A stretch of DNA of 64,000 bases from Spironucleus salmonicida (Eukaryota; Fornicata; Diplomonadida; Hexamitidae), in contig CM035322.1 in assembly GCA_000497125.2 (NCBI GenBank), positions 1,536,001-1,600,000 of the forward strand. Direction: 5' to 3'. Numbering within the stretch: position 1 is the stretch's first letter; every line of letters begins with the position of its first letter. This document shows positions 51,401 through 61,524 of this stretch, piece by piece. The notes beneath the pieces were generated by a model. The model worked only from the letters and a program-made list of their open reading frames with translations, ran no database searches and had not been told where the DNA came from. The position numbers were made by a program, and so were the translations under genes.

Positions 51401-54112
51401 TAAATTCCAGAGCAAACTATGTATCAGTTTGATAGTCTCACCTAAACCTATAACAATATTATCATACACAAAGGTGCTTAGAAGGACGCTAAATTTAAGC
51501 TCACAAAAGGAGATGCTCATTTTGAATTACTACAAGATAATCAAAATTATAATATCAGCTGCATTGCATCGTCGACTCTGAACTACGAGGTGGTCTCCGT
51601 TTTGAACTATCAGCTCATGCTTGCATTTATAGCGAAATATTCAACCTCAGCGATAGATGAAGCAGCGGCCTAATCTACTCTGTAACAACTGTCTAGGTTT
51701 TTCAAGAGAAGCGTGTTGCTGGAGTTTATGCATGTTATTCTGTTCATGGCGAAGCTCACATGGCAGTCAGCAACCCTAATTAGGAATATTTCCCTGATTA
51801 TGAGCTAAGTGGACAATGGAAATATCTACGTCTAATACTTGCATGGTGGAAGTATTACTGCAGCGAAAAGCGAGGATATTTTTAATTTGCTGGAAAGAAC
51901 ACCCGTGCCGCATAATTTTATGTTCCTAAACCCCACCTTTGACTATGCGTTCTAAAATTTTAATAAAAAATCATCTATTTCTATATATGAATAGGTACTG
52001 GATGATTCGGTAGCGGCTGCGAAAGAAACTTTTCAATTGCTGCGTTAGCGGCTACCAGTCTAGCCAGAAAGTACCACCAAAAAGGAAGAATCCTCCGCCA
52101 AAGAAGCCATTGTGGAGTAGGATGGTGGAGCTCGGGCTGATGTTGGCAGCACAACCCAGGCGGATATTCCCACCAAAAAGGAAGAATCCTCCGCCAAAGA
52201 AGCCATTGTGGAGTAGGATGGTGGAGCTCGGGCTGATGTTGGCAGCACAACCCAGGCGGATATTCCCACCAAAAAGGAAGAATCCTCCGCCAAAGAAGCC
52301 ATTGTGGAGTAGGATGGTGGAGCTCGGGCTGATGTTGGCAGCACAACCCAGGCGGATATTCCCACCAAAAAGGAAGAATCCTCCGCCAAAGAAGCCATTG
52401 TGGAGTAGGATGGTGGAGCTCAGGCTGATGTTGGCAGCACAGCCCAACCATAAGAGAGTTAACTACCTAAAACTCAGTATGAAGCGTAGGAAAAATTAAA
52501 AGACAAATAAACATGCCCTATGCTAATTATCGTGATCCCTTTCGACAAGAAGATGTGCTTTACGGATAGTTTGGACAAAGCAAGGCACAAAATATTTGAC
52601 TTCATCGTCACGTTCCACGGGTACCCTGACCTCGGTTTGGAGAAAATAGATGGCTGCCAAGTGCTTCCGATAGAGTGCGGTCACCATGTCCCCGAAGTGT
52701 TGGCCGAAAAGGTTAAAGCGTTCACGCTTAATAATGTATTGCAGGTTGGACTTGATAAGAAAGGAGCACACCTGATATTAGACGTTAACTATAAATCTTA
52801 AAATTGGTAATATAATTTGTAAAAAGCTGAAGATTTAGTAAAGGTGCAGTAATAAACGGAAAAAGACAAAAATGTCAAACATGCTGAAATTTTACAATCA
52901 GAAATATAAAAGATTGTAAAACACTCATTTTATAAAATAAGTTGCCGCTAAGGTTGCTATACCGAAAGTTTTATTGAATTTTTAAAAATCAATATTCCAT
53001 TCAATGTGTTTTAGGATTATGGATCTAATTTTATTTAAATAAAACAAGAGTTAGACTAGACTGCTAAAGATAAATTAGATACAATGGAATAATTTTAGAA
53101 ATGCATTAGTTTTGATATTTAATTCTAACCATAAGGCACAACTTAATTTGAATTGGGTAGTACTACAATGAAAGCATAAACGAATGACAAATAGATTCGA
53201 CTGTCCGTTTTATTCATATACGATAAATAAAGAATTATCTATCAATTAAGCCAGTTATATCATATGCTATGCTTTAACATATGCAATGACGAAATTATTA
53301 GTGTATTTTTCACTGTCAGTGTTGATATATACAAATTTTTAGAGAAATTGTAGCTTCGTCTAGTATTTGCATAAGGTGAAAATGATTATCAGTATTTATA
53401 TGTAGAAAACAATCCTGACACGATACAGTAGAAAGACGAAGTATTGAGTGCATAAATTTTGATGGATGCAAACCTAGCAGCTGTGTAAGCCTTAAATAAC
53501 TAATAGAATTTTTCCGCAGATGCACGTAATCTTGTCATGTATACTGCCATAATTTTGTCATTCAAAGCAGATGTTAATATTAAGTGTTAGTATTAAGCCA
53601 AAAATTTTTAATTTACATTAACTTATAATGATTTACTTGAACAACTGTCCACTTTTGGTAGTATAATTTATTAATATAAAAATGGTACCTTATTCTTAAA
53701 AAATAGCAATATCCATTTGATTTCTATTTTCCGACTTAACTCACCTAGTTTTTAGAGTTTTTGCGAGGATGATTGGAAATATTTTAGCTTATTAACACAA
53801 TTTTGCAATTAGTAAGAGAATACGAGGTAGTAGTTATTTTAATAAAAGTTCTAGACATACTTTGATTAAATTTCGAAGCTGCTTCAGAAAGTTACCGTCG
53901 ATAAAGTTGTTTACTTTGGATTTTAATACGAATGTGAATAGATTACTTATGGCAAGCGTGAACATTTTAGTTAACGTTAATTTTTAAGCCCAAACAAGTT
54001 AGACAGTAAATAGTTGCTGAAGTTATTTGTGGAATCGAAAGTAATTATACTTAGTACCAAAATAAAAGATAACAAGAAGAATAAAGTTTTGGTAAAAATA
54101 TATTTTTTTTGA
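48446..54112 (+). CDS. Copy B: intact large P-loop NTPase, unknown family, 1,888 aa
   Basis: ATG 48446 to TGA 54110-54112, one frame with dozens of TAR-Gln codons and no internal TGA. N-terminal region (1-300) reads MTADLSIDFEAIPFSVDDDQ, then SRDPKFWDNIGLVAAQIGL and MFQQLCHVSYLFKAEYFAIF. Walker A is SQSSKSGKSVALY (Gly313-Lys314-Ser315). A Lys/Glu-rich spacer follows, then Walker B PIILVDECLQ (Asp513-Glu514). Later landmarks are EYILIAMEYLRLEI, FNPRGVETAFWKTFSI (about 735) and VIMVGTDLTVINF. Four 32-residue repeats occupy about 1211-1333, then a compact domain (FIVTFHGYPDLGLEKIDG), then 440 more AT-rich residues. Walker A with hhhhDE strongly supports ATP/GTP binding; the rest is unrecognised. 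The SxxSGK[ST] plus DEC pattern recalls NTPase modules of CRN/RHS-type eukaryotic effectors, only as a suggestion. No signal peptide or membrane span. Copies A and C are paralogues. Confidence 0.86.
52076..52445 (+). repeat. In-frame 96-bp minisatellite inside copy B
   Basis: Units start at 52076, 52172, 52268 and 52364; the last is partial and slightly diverged. Each encodes 32 residues built from TKKEESSAKEAIVEQDGG and ADVGSTTQADIP, acidic and likely disordered. The repeat includes a TAG codon (Gln) in each unit, so the array is translatable only under the altered code. Long minus-strand frames over 51981-52451 are shadows of this repeat. Confidence 0.95.
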
Positions 54113-54197
54113 GTGAAGCTTTATAATTTAGTAATTTCCAATTAACATGGCTAGGTAATGGTAGTTGCCTTGATGATACTTAGTTCATAGTTAACTA

Positions 54198-54227
54198 TTT
54201 ATTCATTTATATATATAAATGAATAAA
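54198..54227. repeat. 30-bp perfect palindrome after copy B
   Basis: TTTATTCATTTA, TATATA, TAAATGAATAAA: two 12-bp arms around a self-complementary centre, 85 bp after the copy B stop. It could form a hairpin in the 3' region, or simply be AT-rich sequence at the microsatellite edge. Confidence 0.6.
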
Positions 54228-54422
54228 TTATTATAATATAGTAATATAGTAATATAGTAATATAGTAATATAGTAATATAGTAATATAGTAATATAGTAA
54301 TATAGTAATAATATAGTAATATAGTAATATAGTAATATAGTAATATAGTAATATAGTAATATAGTAATATAGTAATATAGTAATATAGTAATATAGTAAT
54401 ATAGTAATATAGTAATATAGTA

Positions 54423-54518
<96 letters not shown>

Positions 54519-54730
54519 GTAATATAGTAATATAGTAATATAGTAATATAGTAATATAGTAAATATAGTAATATAGTAATATAGTAATATAGTAATATAG
54601 TAATATAGTAAATAATATAGTAATATAGTAAATAAAAAAAAAAAAAATATAGTAATATAGTAATATAGTAATATAGTAATATAGTAATATAGTAATATAG
54701 TAATATAGTAATATAGTAATATAGTAATAT

Positions 54731-54773
<43 letters not shown>

Positions 54774-55490
54774 GTAATATAGTAATATAGTAATATAGTA
54801 ATATAGTAATATAGTAATAGTAATATAGTAATATAGTAATATAGTAATATATAGTAATATAGTAATATAGTAATATAGTAATATATATAGTAATATAGTA
54901 ATATAGTAATATAGTAATATAGTAATATAGTAATATAGTAATATAGTAATATAGTAATATAGTAATATAGTAATATAGTAAATATAGTTAATTATAGTAA
55001 TATAGTAATATAGTAAATAATATAGTAATATAGTAATATAGTTAATATAGTAATATAGTAATAATATAGTAATATAGTAATATAGTAATATAGTAATATA
55101 AAAAAAAAAATATAGTAATATAGTAATATAGTAATATAGTAATATAGTAATAAGTAATATAGTAAATATAATATAGTAATATAGTAATATAGTAATATAT
55201 ATATAGTAATATAGTAATATAGTAAATAATATAGTAATATAGTATATAGTAATATAGTAATATAGTAATAGTAATATAAATATAGTAATATAGTAATAGT
55301 AATATAGTAATATATATATAGTAATATTAGTAATAGTATAAGTAATATAGTATAATATAGTAATATTAGTAAATATATATAGTAATATAGTAATATAGTA
55401 ATATAGTAATATAGTAAATATAGTAATATAGTAATATAGTAATATAGTAATATAGTAATATAGTAATATAGTAATAGTAATAGTAAGTAA
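54228..55490. repeat. ATAGTAAT microsatellite with poly(A) tracts
   Basis: About 1.26 kb of the 8-bp unit ATAGTAAT, with frequent small variants (ATAGTAAAT, ATATATAG, TAGTAATAG), interrupted by poly(A) tracts at about 54425-54516, 54634-54646, 54735-54768 and 55100-55110. It begins immediately after the copy B 3' end. Array length may be unreliable in any assembly. Confidence 0.95.
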
Positions 55491-56764
55491 CCTTATATGC
55501 TTTTAAATAGTAACTAACTACTCACGTATACGACTTAGGTTACATAACAAGAGTTAAAGCTAAACCTAATTCTCTAATTAGTTTCACCAAAGGTAATGAT
55601 ATGATTATAAATGAGTATTTAGAAATCTATAATTTTTTATAGATTTAGTAGTTTGTTATTATCTATTAAGGTTTCAAATTCAAATTATGGATCAAGTTAA
55701 AGAATCACTTCAAATAATAAATAGTTATCATATTCTGTTGTGTTATGGGCATATGAATATGTCACATCATACGTTTTAATATTAGTAACATATGTCTAAT
55801 AGATCTTATTAGTTGGTATCAAGTGATAAAATATAATTCCACTAGTAAGCTACTATCATCAAACACAAGTGTATCTCATTATTAATTAAAAAAACGATAT
55901 ATCATCATTCGCGTTGCGAACACTGAAATACCTTTCCTTTTCTAACATAAAATTGGTATATATTTATTTACTTATGGTGGCTTACTACTAATCTAATCAA
56001 GTAAGATCTAAAGTGCGTTGTCTGAGATATCATAGACAGAATTACCTAAAAACAGTGATATTTGCATTTCAATTAGCATGCATTAGGATATTTATACTAC
56101 TTGGGATTAAAAAAACTGAAGAATAATTCGAATATAATCTTATAAAAATGAGTATATAATTAGTATATCTTAATTATTATATAAAATATCAGATCAAAAT
56201 TGTATGAATGGTAAAATAATGTAAATGTCATATATACCTAACAAATAAGCAAGCGATATTTGAATGAACAAGATCGGTACGTTATGTTATATTAATTTAA
56301 TGAAGCATATCTTACTTTAATATAGGATGAGTACTCTAATTATATGTAAAATATATTCAAAATTTTAAGCTTAAAAATACTTCGGAGCAATCTGAACATT
56401 CTGAGACGCATATATTTTAAGTAGTAATACTAAATAGGCAATATCATGGGATCTTTGCGTGGAAAAATAATTCAATAGCAAAGCTCAGAGAAATATTTAT
56501 TAAGATGCATCAAGCACTTATATGATTCAACACCATAGAAAAAACATCACTAATAGATCATAACCTATAAACTACAATATCTATTGTTTTAGATAGGTTT
56601 TCTTGATTTTAATATCTGCTGTAGTAAACATACAGGGAGAACTGTTAATAGTTATCTGATCAATGAGCACCTAATCAAAAGTTATAAAAAGTAAATGAGT
56701 AAATTATATTTTATCGTTTTTGCTGTATTTTAAATGGATAAATAATAAATCATAATATTACCTG
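55491..56764. other. AT-rich region, one weak ORF
   Basis: The only candidate is a plus frame 55687-55926 (79 aa, MDQVKESLQIINSYHILLCY), rich in His and Gln, with no family match; chance is likely. Nothing else seen. Confidence 0.25.
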
Positions 56765-58462
56765 TCATTTCACTGCCTCAATTATTCTAGGAATCTCAAT
56801 TAAGGTTGTACAGACTGCTGCTATTACTAGCGCACAGAACACCGTAAATATAATCTTCTTCAGCAAAATATGCTGATCCAAGATCTTGGTTGCCGTCATA
56901 TCACCACAAATAATAGCTCCAGTAAATCCACCGCCTGGGAAGCTCCACGCAGATGAAAAGCACAAGTTTTTGTACATGGGATGGAAATTCTTCATTCTGT
57001 GTTGAGAACCAAATTCGTCAGGATTGTATCCATATAGTGATCCAGATTCACTTCTTGTGTATCTACGCATTGTGTTAGGAGTACCAACCTCTATATGATC
57101 AATCACAGCCTTTATGCCAGGGTAGTATTACTCTAGTCTATTGATGTAAATATCAGCAACTTCCTATTTCTTCAGCTTATATGCATCTGGAGTAAGATCC
57201 TTCCACTCCTGAATATAGGCTGCGGTAGTAATATTACAGAAAGTTCTGCCTGATGCGGTTAACCTGGAATCGACTTTTGAGTGGTCTACAAATACAAATG
57301 AACGTTCTTCTATCTTTTCATACGCCACTAGGTTAAGGTCAGAGAGTGGGCGTGACAGATCGTTAGAGAAGAAAGTAGAGTATGCATTATTGGGGAAAAG
57401 CGTATTGAGATCAGCATTGCATACGAAGTAAATGACAAACAAAGATACTGCTGGCGCCTTACGTTTAGACCTCTCATCAAAAGTATTTTTAAGCTTCGGT
57501 ATCATTCTGCCAAATACTAGGTCTGGAGCACAATTGCAAACAATCTTGTTGGATTTGGAAATCTTAGTCAGGTTTACATTTACCTAAGTTTTGGTTTTTC
57601 TATCGAAGTAGCTCACGCCAGTACAAATTGGTTTCTTAGCATGTTCGTCCTGAAGAATTATCTTAGTTACATCCGCCATGAGCCGCACTTCGCCACCATG
57701 CTCGCGGATCACTGAAACCAGGTAATTTGAGAGGGTTCCTGAGCCACCTTAAATCTAAACAGCTTTCTGGTAATAGCAACACTAAGGAATGGCGTGATAG
57801 ATTAGATTCATATTGTAAGGATTGTCGGAGTAGTAAACAATGTTTGTGTTAATTACATTTTTGAGCTTTTCATCAGTAATATAAAAATCCAACCATTAAC
57901 CTATAGTATGTTTTCTGATCATTGGCCAGGTGAAGTGGACAGAGTGTACAATGGGGAAGAAAAAGAACTAGAAGTAACCCATGTTATAAGGAAGCGTAGT
58001 AGCACATCTGGCAGTATTGTATATTTTTTTGAAGTATCTTCTGATACCCTTCTCTTCATGAGGGAACTTTTCAATCAGATAATTTCTTGCATTATCTAGA
58101 CCATGAGGTATAGAATAGTGATTCTCTTTATCTGCTATATCCCAGACTGAGTTAGATGACACAAAGGTTATATTTTTATCAATACCTAGTTCTTTAAATA
58201 TCCTGTGTTTTCCATCTGTCTTCTTATCTCCAAGATCCATCTCGTGCAAAGCCACTTCATACACATCCTTACCACGTTTGAAGGTAGTTGCACACCCTCC
58301 TGCCTGGAAGTGCTATTCAAGGACAATAACTTTCTTCCCATTAAGGGCAAGCTTAGCAGCACAGATCAGACCACCAAGACCAGAGCCTATAATAATATGA
58401 TCAAATTTATTCTGAAGACTACTATCTGTAGGACTGTAAAGGATTCCGAGTTCACTCGTCAT
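56765..58462 (-). CDS. FAD-dependent oxidoreductase, phytoene desaturase/CRTISO/RetSat superfamily, 565 aa
   Basis: ATG 58462-58460, TGA 56765-56767. The N-terminus carries the Rossmann dinucleotide-binding motif HIIIGSGLGGLICAAKLALN followed by VIVLEQHFQAGGCATTF (GxGxxG, Glu at the end of strand 2, then the GG motif). The middle contains IQGGSGTLSNYLVSVI, the conserved glycine-rich step of this superfamily. The C-terminus has GYNPDEFG and PGGGFTGAIICGD, the second FAD-contact region, followed by a hydrophobic anchor, IIFTVFCALVIAAVCTTLI. This matches the length and order of carotenoid isomerase (CRTISO), all-trans-retinol saturase and bacterial relatives, enzymes that desaturate, saturate or isomerise polyene lipids at membranes. 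The true substrate cannot be told. An anaerobic protist has no obvious carotenoid pathway, so lateral acquisition or a lipid role is plausible (inference). Codon use includes TAR-Gln, so it is adapted to the host code. Confidence 0.9.
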
Positions 58463-60662
58463 TTTAGAAATGCCCTGTTTTAAAAATGTTATTAGTTAAT
58501 TATGATTATATTATAGGAAATATATAGAGTAATAAAGATAGGTATTATTGTCTTATATATAGTATACTTAAAATTTATGAGATAAAATGCCAGATAATGT
58601 ATATTAAAATTTATATTTACCTTGTTGTATAAAATTTAAACAGTGTATTCTTCTAAATAATTTTTATTTAGAAAAACTAAAATTGTAATGTAATATGTAA
58701 AATTAATTATATTTATTTTATATATATCTTAAAATAGTGTCAATGAAAATTTTACTGTGACTATAGTATTTCAATATTATATGTAATAAGCGATTTTTTT
58801 AATACGTATAAAATGCAACTTTTGCAGTATAATATACTATTTATTATTTTTTCTAAACATATATAAATAAATAAATAAATAAATAAATAAATATATATTT
58901 AAAGTATTTAACTACATTATACATTTGTAGTGTGACTTTTATCTCAATTACTGACTATTGAATTAATTGATATGTATTTCACCATTTTTATCAAATAATA
59001 GTATGATAAGTATTAAAAGTAAATTTTACAGTATACAATATCACAAATTACCAAGAAAGATATTGATCAGGCTAAGTAAATTGTAGAATGTGTTAAAATA
59101 ATAGTTTTTAAGTCTATTTACAGGTTATCTATACCGCATATCCAAAATTTTATTTAAGTAGTAACTTATCTACAATTACCAATAACATTAGCGTGCAGAA
59201 TATGGCTTTAAAAGAACCAGAATATTCTATTGCTAAAAACTTACATTATCTTAAGAATTATTATTAATAACGAATATAACACAACTAACCGCTTACTCGC
59301 AGTAGTCAAATTCACATGCACAAACTGCTCGTCAATAGCTTGCAAAAACACGTAGCCATAATTTCATAGTTGTGCTTGAATTTGTATGGATTTTATTTGC
59401 TGAAATTCGAGTTTAAGGAAAAGGTAATTTGAGCATTTTTAGTTAATTTTTAGAGTTTTAGACGCTTTTGAATGGAAATTCAAAGTGTGAAATTATTATT
59501 TACTTGTATGTTTTGCAAGCGTCGTAAGATGCTGAGTCGCACAGGTGGCTGCGTAATACTCAGTCAATTTGTGAGATTCTTGATTCCGTAGGGTTGTTTG
59601 CATTATGGCGGTGCACAGATGTAAGCAATTTATTTTTAGCATGCTGACGTGATCAATAGGTTAAAAAGAGGGTTGAACGGGTAGATTAATTTTAAAATTT
59701 CGTAGTTTGATGTTTAATAAGCCTAGGCTGGAGTTGGAAAGGCGAAGATGAAAAGATTGCAGACTAAATATGAAAAGAGAGCATGAGCTTATGCTTTAAG
59801 TATCTGGCGGGATTTCAAAAAATAGTTATTCTGAATCGATAGAAAACTTTGTATAATGCAAATCCATAGATATCCCAAAATGCATATATTTTAGTAATAT
59901 GATGTGGGTTATGGATTTGCGGGTATGTAATAGACTGGCAAAGTTGCTGTATGTCAATAAAAATTTTTAGATCAGGAGGTTAATATTTTGATCGTTGCAG
60001 GTGTAAAATTATTGAAAATGGAATTAAACTCAGCTATAGCTCACCAGATGAATGTGAAATCTGTGCATATTAATTTATCGCTAATAGGGATGGAAGTATG
60101 TGCCTGTTGTTAACTTGTGCTGACTAAACTGTTCATTGGGGTATGATAGCTAATGTGGGCAGTGCTGGGCTAATTTATAGTTTAACTTGTTTTAATGCGT
60201 TTTAGGGTCTCCAACAGGTTGTTACCTTGAGAATATATATGTTAGAGAACAACTTATGTTGATATTGGAACTTGTTTGAGCACGGCAGTTAATTATAATA
60301 GTTATTTTTATGCTGACAAGAGGGCTGCGATATTGCCAAGCTTAATGGGTGCGTTATGATGATATAAAAAGTTGTATAAGTATGGGTATGTATAAATAGA
60401 TCAAGGTGTGTAAGATCTGTGCCAGGGTGGTTCTAATGCTTGTGATGTCTGCGATGGAGAAATGAGTTATCTATCGAAACTGCGAGAAGGGAACTTAAAA
60501 AAATGTACTTGGCTTTAGTTTTATTGTTTATATTATTATAAATGGTAATACAAATATAATTAGTGAGCGAACCAAGTAAAGTGCGGAAAAAGCGATTACG
60601 TCAACTTAAATTCATTCATTCGATTTTAACAAAATAAAATTCATAGATTTAAATTATCTTAA
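58463..60662. other. 2.2 kb without recognised gene
   Basis: AT-rich to 59250, including a (AAAT)n microsatellite at about 58863-58892. From 59280 to 60520 the sequence is less AT-rich and has some open frames on both strands, but none long or recognisable. Confidence 0.4.
58863..58892. repeat. (AAAT)n microsatellite
   Basis: About seven uninterrupted AAAT units inside AT-rich sequence. Confidence 0.85.
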
Positions 60663-61268
60663 TCACCTTTAGGTAGTTAACTTTATTTACTTACTACGTT
60701 AGTGATGCCTACCGACGCTGGGCGGAAGATGCAGGGCGACTTGAGTTGATGCGTTTATTTTATATTGTATACTAATATATAATAGGTTCGTAACACATAA
60801 TTGGAAAGAATGCCAGCGGAAATGGGATGCGATGCCAAATCGGAATGCTGAAAGAACTAGCCTGATAATAGTATTATATGGACATAAAGATGATACTATA
60901 CGCGATATAATCAATTTTACCATTACGGTAATATCGAAGCAGAGCATCGTGATATTTTAGCGCTGGCGCACCATTTGAGTGCATCGCCAGAAATTTATTG
61001 GAAATGCAGACACAGCCAGCTGGGAAGGTTATACCATGAGTAGCTGCTACGAGGGCTAGTTTCCTGCAATTTGCTTGTTTCCATAATTATTGGTTGAGGT
61101 CTCAGGGTGGTGGAAGGTCTATAGTACAGAAGTTTCATAAACAAAATTCTGCGAACTTCCTGATAACGGTGTCCAGAGTGTTATGTTATTGATATATGAT
61201 GCCGCGGACGTAGTGGAGTGAGTGACGCATTCCACAGTGCACGAGAGCTGGATCCTCACCTCTACCAT
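60663..61268 (-). CDS. Possible ORF, 201 aa, in a compositional island
   Basis: ATG 61268-61266 to TGA 60663. The frame stays open upstream to about 61410, some 250 codons in total in sequence that is not AT-rich. It reads MVEVRIQLSCTVECVTHSTT, then LQTFHHPETSTNNYGNKQ, and near the C-terminus INASTQVALHLPPSVGRHH. No domain recognised and no clear third-position bias, so a chance frame in an island is a real alternative. It lies head-to-head with copy C, about 260 bp apart. Confidence 0.28.
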
Positions 61269-61524
61269 ACAACGCAAGGAGAGGCAGATCACTGTGCCAG
61301 GAAATACATACAGGATGCACAATAAATATTATAATTGACTTGCGCCGAAGGATGGGCAGCACGCCAATCTGCCTAGAGGGCCACGCCAATAGAGACCTTG
61401 TCTGCAATTTTTAATATATTATTAAATATAGTATTATATACAATACTACCAGTTTATATGATATATGGCTGAAAGTGCAATTACTTACTACCTAACATAT
61501 TTAATTACACGGGCTTCACTCAAA

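Noticed and set aside
51981-52451. Three long repetitive minus-strand ORFs over the 96-bp repeats
   Set aside because: Antisense of the in-frame copy B repeats; unit length divisible by three makes every frame repetitive and open.
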